64,000 nt of DNA from Eulemur rufifrons (Eukaryota > Chordata > Mammalia > Primates > Lemuridae): NCBI RefSeq assembly GCF_041146395.1, contig NC_090986.1:42940001-43004000 (forward strand). The letters run 5' to 3'. Made by a program: the position numbers and the translations under genes. The notes under the pieces are model-generated. The model had not been told where the DNA came from, searched no databases, and was given only the letters and a program-made list of their open reading frames with translations. This document shows, piece after piece, positions 1-11,214 of the stretch (positions are counted from its first letter, which is position 1; every line of letters starts with the position of its first letter).

Positions 1-261
1 CTAGGAAGGAGGATTACTTAAGGCCAGGAGTTCAAAATCAGCCTGAACAACATAGCAAGACTCCATCTCTATAAAAAATAGAAAAATTAGCTAGGTGTGG
101 TGGCATGTGCCTACAGTCCCAGCTACTTGGGAGGCTGAGGCAGTAGGATCTTTCGAGCCCAGGAGTTTGAGGTTGCTGTGATCTATGATGACGCCACTGC
201 ACTCTAGTCCAGGCAATAGAGCAAGACCCTGTCTCAAAAAAATAAAATAAAATAAAATAAA
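1..261 (+). repeat. Alu SINE, cut by the window edge
   Basis: Sense-strand Alu missing the beginning of its left arm because the window starts inside it. The right arm (about 85-230) has the typical 'gtggtggcatgtgcc', 'cccagctacttgggaggctgaggca' style blocks (abbreviated) and the strepsirrhine variant 'gaggttgctgtgatctatga'. It ends in an A-rich tail with a repeated AAAAT unit. Substitutions are fairly numerous, so it is older than the copy at 1832. Confidence 0.93.
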
Positions 262-784
262 GTACCTAAATCATATGGAAGTTGAGATAAAATGAAACAA
301 TACTGGTAAAGTACTTAGAGAACAGGGCAAATAATAAATACTCAAGAAATAGTCACTTAAAAAATTAATTTGCTAATTATTTAATCAATAATTGGATAAA
401 GTATTTATTGAGGGCAAGTTTTGTGAAAGGGACTATATTTTACCCTGGAGAGAACACAACTTAGGTATCCACATTAGAGTACAAATCTGCTTCTTTCACT
501 ATTATTAATAGATATCCTTAGACAAGCTATGTAACTTCTTAGAACTTGTTTCATCATTCATAAAATGGGTTGTTTTCAGTGTTATCACATGGTTGTTTTA
601 GGTGTTCAATAAATTAGCTATATATTTGTTATAGTTGTTATAATTTACATTCTTCATGAGTGAAAATTAGAAAGAATAACACTTAGGAATTTATACAAGA
701 AGAAATTATAAAAAGCACAAAACCATAAACGAAACATAATTCTGAAAATATAATGTATCCTATTTGTTTAAAGGAGATGAGAGT
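262..784. other. AT-rich interval with a weak MIR
   Basis: No gene is visible. Positions about 465-625 resemble a diverged sense MIR: they follow its order of 'gacaagctatgtaacttctt', 'cattcataaaatggg' and 'gtgttcaataaa'. The rest is AT-rich with no recognisable family. Confidence 0.5.
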
Positions 785-1160
785 TGAAAAATCACTCCTG
801 CCTGAGGTGATCAAGGGGAACTTCTTTAGAGAGGTGGGACTTGTTCTGTGACTTGTAAGATAGCTAGGATTTATATGTCAGAGGAAGAGAAAAGCATTTC
901 TGGTGGATGACATAGTGTGAGCTTGAAGCCCTAAAATAGCAAAAAAAAAAAAAAAAGAAAAGAAAAGAAAGAAAGAAAGCCAGCCTAGAGGAAAAGGGTT
1001 ACAGAGAAGTGATGAGAAATAGTCCTAGTGGGTTAGGGACAGAACATGAGGGTCTTTAATGTCATGTTAAGGAGTTAAGGGTTTATTGTGTAAACATTGA
1101 GAACCCCCTTGACGGTTATTGACCTAGGGTTGATATAATGAGGGAAGTTTTAGGGTTCTT
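785..1160 (-). repeat. L2 LINE remnant, antisense (first piece)
   Basis: Diverged antisense L2 ORF2/3' sequence. It follows the L2 order of blocks: a 'ggtgatcaaggggaacttc' region, then 'gaggaagagaaaagcatttc', then 'gggtctttaatgtcatg'. An A/G-rich simple repeat (941-979) lies inside it. The L2 appears to resume after 1560, so the element at 1165-1560 probably inserted into it. This rests on recall of the L2 consensus; an alignment would settle the limits. Confidence 0.6.
941..979. repeat. Poly-A / (AAAG)n simple repeat
   Basis: A run of A followed by AAAAG and AAAG units, seen directly. Confidence 0.95.
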
Positions 1161-1164
1161 AGTT

Positions 1165-1560
1165 GCTGATAGCAGAATTCACCCTACCAATTTACGATAA
1201 GGGAGTTGTTAAATGTTAATATGCCAACACAGCAGCCAGGGGGCACTTCTAGCAAAACACCTCAACTGCTCCCTGGCCACTAGTTGTACCTCACATTGGA
1301 ACTGGATGCTGGAATCTCCTCCCAGCTGCACCAGAAAGAATTGTGTCTCTGCTGTCATGCTTGCCAGAGACCCCGTAACTCTGCGCAGAGCTGCTCCTGA
1401 CAAGGCTCATATCTGCCTTGCTTTGGCTTGGTGGAAGCTAGTGCACACACAGAGTCTTGGTGGCAAGGGACTCTGGGAAATGTAGTTTTTAGCTTTCTAG
1501 GCTCTCTTCTTAAGGACATCAAAAAAACAAGGAGGCTGGAAAAGACGCTGAGTGAGTGAG
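1165..1560 (+). repeat. Unassigned medium-reiteration repeat
   Basis: This segment separates two L2 pieces and ends close to 'aaggacatcaaaaaaacaagg'. It has the character of an old dispersed mammalian repeat: GC-richer than its surroundings and without an open frame. Near its right end (1470-1486) is 'actctgggaaatgtagt', whose reverse complement resembles the ACTACAnnTCCCAG motif bound by ZNF143/THAP11. I could not assign a family. The orientation is only a guess. Confidence 0.4.
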
Positions 1561-2485
<925 letters not shown>

Positions 2486-3084
2486 CGCCAAGAAAAGTAC
2501 ACCTTTCAGGTCTGGGGTGTAGAGTCAAAGTAGGCCACCCACTGCAGAAGGTAGGCTGTAAAAGAAGCAACAGGGATTGTGACTTTTTTCCTTCTCCTTT
2601 TAATGTAAAAGGAAGCCTATTCTGTATATTCTGAAGGCCAAGAAAAAAACTTAGTAAACAGTGTGATTTAAATCAGGCGTTTCTTGTCCGAAATAAAAAT
2701 GTTAATATCGGTTTTAAAAATGCTGTTGGGATTCTAAGTAAATTCAGCAGTGTTTTGTGAACTTGTTACCTTGGAGGTGGTTTGGAATGAGCACACATAT
2801 ATGATACATATAGAAATTTAACATAGCCCTGTGTAAGGATGTGTCTGGGTTAGACCTGTGTCTGGTTCACAAAGCAAAGCACATTAAAATTCATGAAGAT
2901 GGTAAAAGTTTATAAAAGATACTAGGAAGAACAAGATGGCATGATTTGAATTTAATATTGTCCAAATATATTACCAAAGTGCGTACTTGTGGGTTAATTC
3001 ATGGTCAAGGTAGAAAAGTAGGGTATATACTGTATACAGGCATCATGAGACTGTACTGGCGTTCCACAGTAATTCACATTAGTA
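2486..3084. other. No recognisable feature
   Basis: About 600 bases of AT-rich unique-looking sequence. I see no gene, RNA or repeat family. Confidence 0.5.
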
Positions 3085-3100
3085 AAAGAAAACTATTCTT

Positions 3101-3408
3101 TTTTCTTTTTCTTTTTTTAAGAGACAGGGTCTCACTCTGTCACCCAGGATAGAGTGCAGTGGCATGATCGTAGCTCACTGCCGTACAGCCTCGAACTCTT
3201 GGGCTCAGGGGATCCTCCCACCTCAGCTTCCTGAGTAGCTGGGACCACAGGTGGGCCACCACCATGCCCGGCTAATTATTTTTTGTTTTATAGAGAATGG
3301 GGTATTGCTCTTGCTCAGGCTGGTCTCAAACTCCTGCCCACAAGCGACCCTCCTGCCTCAGCTTCCCAAAATGCTGGGATTACAAGCATGAGCCACTGTG
3401 CCCGGCCT
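3101..3408 (-). mobile_element. Alu SINE, antisense
   Basis: Full-length antisense Alu. The T-rich tail complement is at 3101-3120, then 'gagacagggtctcactctgt', ending at the reverse complement of the Alu 5' end ('gtgcccggcc'). Flanks 'aaagaaaactattctt' (3085-3100) and 'aaagaagaatattctt' (3409-3424) match at 14 of 16 positions, a decayed target-site duplication. Together with the sense Alu at 1832 it forms an inverted Alu pair about 0.9 kb apart. Confidence 0.95.
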
Positions 3409-3424
3409 AAAGAAGAATATTCTT

Positions 3425-3925
3425 TTTTTAAATTTTGTGTTAATACGTAACATTTGTACATATTTATGGGGTACATGTGATATTTTGACACATGCATACA
3501 ATGTGTATGATCAAATCAGAGTATTTAGGGTATCCATCACCTCAGACATTTTTCATTTCTTTGTGTTGGAAACATTCCAAATATCTTATAGCTATATTGA
3601 AATATACAATAAAGTATTGTTAACTGTAGTCACCGTACTGCGCCATTGAACACTAGAATTTATTCCTTCTATCTGACTGCATGTTAGTACCTATTAACCA
3701 TCCTCTCTTCCTGTTCCTAAAACACCCTTCCCAGCCTTGGTAACTGTCATTCTACTCTTACCTTCGTGAGATCATCTTTTTCGCTCCCACATATGAGTGA
3801 GAACAGGCAGTATTTGGCTTGTTCTGCCTGGCTTATTTCACTTAATATAATAATCTCCAAGTTCAGTCATGTTGCTGCAAATAACAGGATTTCATTCTTT
3901 TTATGGCTGTAAATATTGTATTTTT
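3425..3925 (-). repeat. L1 LINE 3' end, antisense
   Basis: Reverse complement of the L1 ORF2 end plus 3' UTR. The 3' UTR lies to the left ('atttatggggtacatgtgat', then 'gtatccatcacctcagaca'). The ORF2 end lies to the right ('cacatatgagtgagaacagg', 'ggcttatttcacttaatata', 'gttgctgcaaataacaggat'). It is 5'-truncated, as most L1 copies are. The Alu next to it inserted at or beside its 3' end. Confidence 0.9.
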
Positions 3926-4827
3926 TTAAGCCCTTCAACCCTTATATTGGTCATGCTGTTACTTAAAAAAGCCATAATTTAATCCATCCATAATTTTCCT
4001 TGCATGGTGTGAATGATTCAAACGGGGGAGCAGGCCTGTGTGTAGCATGATGATACATATGTGAAAGGAAGGGAATTTCAGGGTCTCTGCCCTTTTTACA
4101 CCGGCTTGTACACAGAATACAGTCCAACTGTTTGTCCTGTTTTGCCCTGTCCAGATTGGTGATGCTTTTGTAAACACAGGCCACAATTAGGGCACAGCTT
4201 GACAAATTAGAACCGCAGACACAATAAACTTTCTTCTTTTCTTCTTCTTCTTCTTTTATTCCTAATGCTTGGATTGAAGGAGTGACCTTTCTTGACTTCC
4301 ATGCCAGCCACTCATCTGACACACAATCAACACAAAATTTGAAAACATATAGATTCAAAATAAAAAGAAACTGAAGTCACTTCCCAACCACTGGGTCATA
4401 CTTCCTAATCAGCAGATAATTTGTGTGGTCAGTTTAGCATTAAACATTTCCAAAATACTGGATACTCTGGGGTTCTTACAGAATGCAGTCTACTACAGCT
4501 ACGGTGATTGAAGTTTGTCTTGCTGTTTAACAGCATGTTGTAACACACTGGTTACTTTTTATTCTAAAAATTAAGCATTTAACTGTTTCTTCATGATGCA
4601 TGTCCCTAGTTATATACAAATTGGGAGCTGGCTTTTTTTAAATAATGTTTATTGTAGTTGCTTAGCATTTAGTCTGTCAATACCAAGAGAATCCTCTTAC
4701 TAGCTATTGCCCTTATTTCAGGGAACAGTTAGGCACAGATCCATGGGGCAGCTGTGGGCAAACATCCCCACTATAAAATGGGGACTTTAGTAGGTAAGGA
4801 CAAGATATCAAGCTGAGATCTGTCTAG
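3926..4827. other. No gene seen; short (CTT)n tract
   Basis: Unique-looking sequence with a pyrimidine-rich (CTT)n microsatellite at about 4229-4256. The 131-codon minus-strand frame here (3963-4358) has low-complexity composition from that tract and no recognisable domain, so I do not call it. Confidence 0.5.
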
Positions 4828-4909
4828 AACATGCTGTGCTCCAGGCATTGTTCTGAATGCAAGGCTATAATTATCCCCACTATGAAAATAGGGAAAGCAT
4901 GGCCTAGAA
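4828..4909 (-). repeat. MIR SINE, antisense, left part
   Basis: The sequence 'ctccaggcattgttctgaat' followed by 'attatccccactatgaaaat' is antisense MIR. It breaks off at 4909, where the hAT element begins, and the remainder resumes at about 7327. So one MIR was split by the hAT insertion. Confidence 0.75.
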
Positions 4910-7326
4910 CAGTGGTGGGGAACCTTTTCATGTTGGAAGGCCACATTAATTTAGGTGTAATCAAATTAAGGCCACATTCAAGAAACTTCAATTAGATACA
5001 CTTAAAAATATACATTACTTTGTAAAAATCTACTATGTACTTAATAATTTCACAAATTAAAACAATTTGTTAATTTTTAAGTTAACCTTTTAATGAGTTT
5101 GTTGTGTCTGCTTTTTGTTGGAAATCATTTGAATATTTGGCTGCAGCATGGAGGTCCGCAGTTTCAGTTGATCCTCTGGATGGGTACCAGTCATTTGTGA
5201 CCTTAAGGCAACTTGATTTGGGTTAGGTAGGAGAATGTAGATTTGCAGCAATAAGTGGTTGAAAAGCAAGAAAGCATTTTTCGGGCATGTTGCCAAAGGC
5301 GTAGGTATTCTGCATTTTTCCGTATTTTAATTGTATCTTTCTTAGCATCAAACAATGACTTTAAAATGTCATCTACTGAGAGCTTAATTCCATCTGTAGT
5401 TCTTTAGGTGCCTTGGTAATAACTCAGGGAGGCTGAAATGCTAATTTGAGTGTGAGGTCATGATTCTCAAAGTCAGTGAACCTGACATTGCATTCTCCAG
5501 TGAATAGGTCTGTAACAGCCGTATATTCTTCAGATAATTTGCATATATCATCCTGCTCATCAGTGACCTATGCTGAAGAAAATGTTGATCTGATATTTCC
5601 TTTTAAAGAACTGTTTTGAAAAAAGATAGCTTTTTTCCGAAACACTTGGATTTTTTTTTGCCAAATATCATATATAGACTTAGTTTTACCTTACAAAGAA
5701 ATATTCAAGTGGTTTTGATTTGACATCACACAGAAATGCTACATTCCTGTAGAAATCTTCTTTTAATAATTTACATTGCTCATTCTGTTCTTGATAAAAT
5801 TTAGCTGTCTGTTCTTACAGAGATAAAATTTTGGCTAATACCTGTCTGTGTGATAGCCAACATACTTTTTAAATGATACAGCAAATCCAGTCTGAACACC
5901 ATATCCTTCAACTTTAGCATGTTACAAAACTGAGGATACCTGTTGCATTTGCACAAATACAGCTAACAATACTTATAACTTGTTGCAAAGTGTCACTTAA
6001 AATAGTATCTTTCACACAGAGATTTTGCTGATGCAAGAAACAATGAAAAGGAATGAAAATATCTGGATCTGTTAATATTTTATCTGTACAATAAAGTATT
6101 CGTGTTCTCCTGTCATGGAAGGTGCACGTCTGTACCTATACTCACTAAATTTACCAAATTCAGTCCAACTTCATGACATTTTTCTTTAAAGTTGTTGAAG
6201 ATATCTATTCCCTGTGTTCCGTTCACAAGAGTGCCCAGAGTGAATAACTCTTTGTAGCAAAGAAAATCTTCTGTTATGACCCGAATGAAGTATAAAACCT
6301 GCACCAAGTCATCAGTATTAGATGATTCATCCAAAGTGATTGAATAATGCGTATTTTCCTCTTGAAGTATTGCGTGAAGTTGTTCCATTAAGTAGAAGGC
6401 TAATTCATGCTGCCGATCAGTTCTGGTTCTCCTTGAAAGAGGCAGTTGTTTGTACTTTGAAACATTGTCAGGGTCTAAGCATCCTACAAATTGGACAGTG
6501 CATTCTTTCACAATTTCTACATCACTGAATGGCTTCCCTTTTTCCCTCAGTATATAAGCTACTTTGTAAGTTGCTTCAGTAGCATTATTTCCAGGTTTTA
6601 TTGCTGCTTGAAGGAATTGTCTTTGCTTTTACTTTCATCTTTTAATTTCTTCAGTACAACCTTTCCACCTCAACCTCTAATTTACAATGTTTGTGTCCTT
6701 ATGAGTGTTATAATGCTGATGAGCATTGAATTTCTGTAATGTTGATGTTGCAGTATCACAAAGCAAGCAAATCATCTTATCTTTAGCAGAAACAAGATAA
6801 TATCGCAATTCCCAATCCTCATTAAAAAAATCTGTTTTCTTTCTTCAGCGTTCTCTTAGTCTTCTTTGACATGATGGTCTGTTAAGCCTACAGAATTTAA
6901 AAAAATACTGTCGAGCTGTGCAACTATTCACAAATTCCACTTCAAACAGAAACACTGTTGTCGAAAGCTGATAACAGACTGGCATACTCAACCCCCATAA
7001 ACCCTCACCAACCAGCCTCTTGTGGTAGCGGTGCCAGTCATGTGGGGTAAGTTAGAACTAAATCATGAGTGTAGCAGCCGTCAATTTAGCCCTTATAGTT
7101 TACTAATTTTCTAATTGTGCAGCTCAATCTGGGAGGTTTATTCCGTTGAAACTTATTTTATTCTTTGGAATTATAAATGCATTCATTTTAAATATAAAAG
7201 ATGAACAAAAATGTCTTAATGAAAATCAAAGGATTTGTTCTGTAAAATTTGGATTCAGTCAAAAGGCTGCACTTAAGGACCCGCAAGGCCACATTTGACC
7301 CTAAGGCTGTAGGTTCCCCTCCCCTG
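4910..7326 (-). mobile_element. Nearly full-length hAT-family DNA transposon (2.4 kb)
   Basis: The left end is 'cagtggtggggaacct'. The right end, read as reverse complement, is 'caggggaggggaacct', so the terminal inverted repeats agree at 14 of 16 positions and have the CA-G start of hAT elements. The 8-bp flanks 'gcctagaa' (4902-4909) and 'gacaagat' (7327-7334) match at 5 of 8 positions, consistent with a decayed 8-bp hAT target duplication. The left copy has the CTAG core favoured by this superfamily. Antisense MIR sequence stops on one side and continues on the other. The inside carries a broken transposase on the minus strand (see next entry). The internal half is AT-rich. I call it hAT, Charlie/GTF2IRD2-like, without naming a subfamily. 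Confidence 0.88.
5090..6872 (-). pseudogene. hAT transposase pseudogene (GTF2IRD2/Charlie-like)
   Basis: Read from 6872 leftwards, about 590 codons, close to a full hAT transposase. It begins MSKKTKRTLKKENRFF, then after a frame change NEDWELRYYLV and a BED-type zinc-finger block (ICLLCDT, then an H-x-H-Y pattern) at about 6830-6690. The open piece 6113-6511 contains SITLDESSNT; its D at about 6331 matches the first catalytic aspartate block of hAT enzymes. A one-base deletion near 6123 shifts TD into the expected DGAPSM motif, with APSMTGE in the next frame. PFHCFLHQQNLC, the hAT cysteine/histidine block, lies at about 6010-6045. The final piece 5090-5296 (RSQMTGTHPEDQLKLRTS, ending in HTQQT read backwards) resembles the C-terminal dimerisation region. 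Stops and frameshifts make it non-functional. Function in life: cut-and-paste transposition in the nucleus. Confidence 0.85.
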
Positions 7327-7445
7327 GACAAGATTAGATTTCTTACCTATAGATCACACAACCTGTAAGTGTTGAACCTGGCTTTGAACCCAGACAGTCT
7401 GATCCAGGGTCCGTACTCTTAACCATGTACTACATAGCCCTTCCA
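7327..7445 (-). repeat. MIR SINE, antisense, right part
   Basis: Resumes the MIR interrupted at 4909. It contains 'gatcacacaacctgtaagtg', 'gctttgaacccagacagtct' and 'actcttaaccatgtactac', the antisense MIR core and 5' region in the correct order. Confidence 0.85.
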
Positions 7446-7469
7446 TGAAGTTTCTGTGATGTTTTAACT

Positions 7470-7590
7470 CTTTAGCCTGGAAAGTCCTTCAGGACAGGAG
7501 CAATATTTTATGCATTTATATGTCACTCGTGTCTATCACTGTGCCTGGAAAACAATAGAAACTAAGAAAATGTGTTGATTCATTAATTAT
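7470..7590 (+). repeat. L2 3' end, sense
   Basis: The order 'gtccttcaggacaggagcaa', 'ctatcactgtgcctggaaaa', 'gtgttgattcatt' is the L2 3' tail pattern. Confidence 0.6.
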
Positions 7591-8171
7591 TATTTTTTAA
7601 TATTGAGTTGTAATTTTACCCCGTGTATGATTAGCTACATTGTGTTGTTTCTTTCTTAGATTCTTATGGCAGGAAGTAAAGAGTGAAAACAGTAATTGGT
7701 TCTATTATAAAATTGTGACATTTCTGTTTTACTGTTTGGTAGCATGCAGTTGTGTAGACCTGTGCTTTGTGTGTTGTTGTTTCTTACATAGATGAAATTT
7801 TTATTCTATTTGATTCTAGGTTGATTTTTCTTATTTCTGCAGATACTTCACAAACTCTGTGAAGACACTTGCTTTCTCTTTTTTTCAAAGCAAAAGTAAA
7901 GCTGAATAATAAAGATGCATTTGTGGGTAATTTCCAGACCCAGCCTGTTTTGCGTAACATCTGTATTTAATCAGGGACTACAAATTTAAGCAAACTGCTC
8001 TAATCATATTTTGTAAATTCACTTTTTCTTGATTATTTAACAGAGGGTATCAGGATTGGTAGATTTAAATATGAATTAATTCTATTTCATGGCCATTCAT
8101 CCATCTACATTTTGTAATAACAATGATTGAGGGAGAATAGTTCCAACAAAAAAATTACAGAAATTTTAATA
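7591..8171. other. No recognisable feature
   Basis: AT-rich, unique-looking sequence between an L2 tail and the Tigger element. No gene or family recognised. Confidence 0.5.
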
Positions 8172-9916
8172 CTGGCATACCTCAGAGATACTGCGGGTTC
8201 AGTTCCAGATCACCACAATAAAGCAAATATTGCAATAAAGGGAATCACATGAATTTTTTGGTTTCCCACTTGCATATAAAAGTTATGTTTACACTATATT
8301 GTAGTTTGTTAATTGTGCAATAGTATTATATCTAAAAAATAATTTACATACTTTAATTTTAAAATACTTCACTGCTAAGAAATGGGCCTTCATCGAGTCA
8401 TAATCTTTTTGCTGATAGGGTGGTGGTTGCTGAAGGTTGGGTTGGCTGTGGCAACTTCTTAAAATAAGACAACCGTGAAGTTTGCCACACAGATTGACTC
8501 TTTTGTGAACGATTTCTCAGGGGCATGAAATGGTGTTTGATAGCATTTTACCCACAGTAGAACTACTATTAAAAGTGGAGTCAATCCTCTCAAACCCTGC
8601 TGCTGCTTTACCAACTACGTTTATATAATATCCTAAATCCTTTGCTGTCATTTCAGCAGTGTTCACAGCATCTTCACCAACAGTAGATGCCATCTCAGGA
8701 AACTACTTTTTTTGCTCATCCATAAGAAGCAACTCCTCATCCATTCAAGTTTTATCATGAAATGGTATTAATAGCAATTTGGCCACATATTCAGGCTCCA
8801 CTTCTAATTCTAGTTCTTTTTCTATTTCTACCACATCTGCAGTTCCTTCCTCCACTGAACTCTTGAACCCGTTCAAGTCATACATGAGAGTTGAAATCAA
8901 CTTTTGCCAAACTCTTGTTAATGTTAATATTTTGACCTTCTCTGATAAATCACAAATGTTCTGAATGGCATCTAAAATGGTCAGTTTTGTCCAGAAGGTT
9001 TTTAATTTACTTTGCTCAGATCCATTAGAAGAATCACTATCTCTGGCAGCCGTAGCCTTATGAAATGTATTTCTTAAATAAGACTTGAAAGTTGAAATGA
9101 CTCCTTGATCCAAGAGCTGCAGAATGGATGTTTTGTTGGTAGGCATGCACACCACGTTAATCTCCTTATACATCTTCATCAGAGCTCTTGAGTGACCAGG
9201 TGCATTGTCAATGAACAGTAATATTTTGAAAGGAATCTTATTTTCTGAACAGTAGGTCTCAACAGTGGGCTTAAAATATTCAGTAAATTATGCTGTAAAC
9301 AGATGTGCTGTTATCCAGGCTTTGTTGTTCCATTTATAGAGCACAGGCAGAGTCAATTTAGCACAATTCTTAAAGGCTCTAGGATTTTCAGAATGTTATA
9401 TGAGCATTAGCTTCAATTTAAAGTTACTAGCTGCATTTTCTGCTAGCAAGAGACTCAGCCTGTCCTTTGAAGCTTTGAAGCCAAGCATTGACTTCTTCTC
9501 TCTAAAAGTCCTAGAGGGCATCTTCTTCCAATAGAAAGCTGTTCCCTCTATGATAAAAATCTGTTGTTTAGTGTAGCCACCTTCATTGGTGATCTTAGCT
9601 AGACCTTCTGGATGACTTGCTGCAGCTTCTACATCAGCATTTACTGCTTCACCGTGTGCTTTTATGTTATGGAGACAGCTTTGGTCCTTAAACCTCATGA
9701 GCCAACATCTGCTAGCTTGCAGCTTTTCTCCTGCAGCTTCCTCTGCCCTCTTAACCTTCATAAAATTGAAGAGTTAAGGCTTTACTTTGGGCTAGGCTTT
9801 GGCTTAAGGGAATGTTGTGGCTGGTTTGATCTATTCAGACCACTCAAACTTTCTCCATATCGGCAATAACGCCGTTTCACTTTCTTATCATTTGTGTATT
9901 CACTAGAGTAGCACTT

Positions 9917-10543
9917 CTTTTTGAGAAGAAGGAAAGAGAAGTTTATTAATTTGTCAGCAAATGAGGAGGTTGGCAGACTCCCATCTTAAAGTACCAATGT
10001 CCTGCTTCTGAGCAGAAGTACAGAGCTTTTAAAGGGTCTGATCAATCTCATCTTTGGCTAAGACAATCTCGTGACCTCTGCCCAGATTCATCCCATCTCC
10101 TGTGGCACAGAGTACAAAGGACATTCCCCTGTCCCTTGCGACCTCTGGCCTGAGGCAGGGATGCAGGTCCTAGTTCTCCAAAAGGAGTGGGGGATGTTTT
10201 AAAGACACATAAAACATTTTTGCCACTTTTTCAAGTTATTTTTTCCGTTATATATTCCCACCTGTTAATATTACCCTTCCTTATCTATGGGAGGAGGGGC
10301 AACATAGTCATCGAGCTACTTCCTGCGGAATATAGGCAATGTTTTAGATGTAAGGTTTATACTTAACCATGCCATTGCAAAGCTTTGACAGTATATTTAC
10401 AAGAACATATTTACCAGGTGAAAAAAGTCATAAGCAATAACTACAACAGTGAGGACTGACGAGGCAAAATGGACATCATGTTGCCTTGCATGGGATGTCC
10501 GATACAGGGTGGGTTAGAAAAGAAACATGGGACCTCTGAGAGC
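9917..10543 (-). mobile_element. ERV1-like 3' fragment inserted in Tigger1, probably retrocopied
   Basis: Tigger sequence is duplicated around this block: 'agagtagcactt' (9905-9916) and 'agagtagtactt' (10544-10555) match at 11 of 12. A 12-bp duplication is longer than the 4-6 bp made by retroviral integrase and suits L1-mediated insertion. On the minus strand the block ends with AATAAA, about 18 bases, and a short A stretch at its 3' end (9917-9945). A TATA-like 'ctttaaaagctc' lies about 100 bases upstream of that signal. This looks like the U3-R part of a class I LTR with some upstream sequence. The family is not identified and no viral reading frame is claimed. Confidence 0.6.
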
Positions 10544-10574
10544 AGAGTAGTACTTTTAATTTCCTTAAAAACTT

Positions 10575-10618
10575 TTTGTTGTTGTTGTTGTTGTTTTGTT
10601 TTTTTTTTTGGGTTTTTT
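10575..10618. repeat. (GTT)n and T-rich microsatellite
   Basis: About six GTT units then T runs, placed within Tigger transposase sequence between 'aaaaacttttt' and 'gcattcacaacttggctaac'. Confidence 0.9.
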
Positions 10619-11214
10619 TGCATTCACAACTTGGCTAACAATTTGGAGCAAGAGGCCCAGTATTCAGCCTGTCTGGGCTTTCAACATGCCTTCCTTTCTA
10701 CCCTTAATCATTTCTAGCTTTTGATTTAAAACGAAAGATGTGTCTTCCTTTCATGTGAATACTCAAGGGCCATTGTAGGTTTATTAACTGGCCTAATTTC
10801 AATACTCTTGTGTCTCCCAAATAGGGAGGCTTGAGGAGATGGAGAGAGATGGGGGAATGGCTGGTCAGTGGAGAGGTCAGAACATATGTAACATTTATCA
10901 GTTAAGTTCACTGTCTTATAAAGGCACGGTTCATGTGCCCCAAAATAGTTACAACAGTAACATAAAACATTACTGATCACAGATCACCATAACAGATATT
11001 ATAATAAAATTTTTAAATACTGCAAGAATTACCAAAATGTGACATAGACATGCAGTAAAATGAGGTATATATAGAGATTAATTTACAGACCTCAAAAATC
11101 ATAATCTTGCATGTTGGTAATGGTGTTACGTGCATTAGTCTCATGTTTGGTCAGACTAAAGAGGAAATATAAGTATCACAAAAGCTCAGTATACCAGTAA
11201 TTTGAATAATATAC

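Larger units (their letters stand above)
8745..10773 (-). pseudogene. Tigger1 transposase pseudogene (CENP-B/JRK-like)
   Basis: Start codon at 10771-10773. The N-terminal helix-turn-helix part (10773 to about 10545) resembles the pogo/CENP-B DNA-binding domain. The insertion 9917-10543 then breaks it. The frame 9396-9761 ([38 protein letters not shown]) is the catalytic core start, but the usual DE of the first catalytic block is read as EG (IIEGTAF), so the active-site aspartate is lost. The frame 8745-9179 ([24 protein letters not shown]) is the C-terminal half of the DDE domain and ends in FHDKT. Frameshifts, the insertion and the lost residue make it inactive. Confidence 0.9.
8172..11072 (-). 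mobile_element. Tigger1-like (pogo/Tc1-mariner) DNA transposon, interrupted
   Basis: The left terminus 'ctggcatacctcagagatac' follows a TA dinucleotide (8170-8171), the target of this superfamily. The subterminal 'ccagatcaccacaataaagc' block is the well-known Tigger1 end. The body follows Tigger1 in order through the transposase (minus strand), then 'acagatcaccataacagata' and 'attaccaaaatgtgaca'. It ends near 'aaaatgaggtatatata', where the right terminus is worn. About 627 bp at 9917-10543 is a later insertion. A (GTT)n/T-rich expansion at about 10575-10618 also lies within the coding part. Tigger1 is an ancient eutherian element, so this is a fossil. Confidence 0.93.

Noticed and set aside
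3963..4358. 131-codon minus-strand frame
   Set aside because: Composition is driven by a CTT/GAA microsatellite, it overlaps another frame, and no domain or splice context is visible.
7381..7400. tRNA B-box-like sequence ('ctttgaacccagacagtctg' region)
   Set aside because: It is part of an antisense MIR, whose ancestor was tRNA-derived; there is no cloverleaf.
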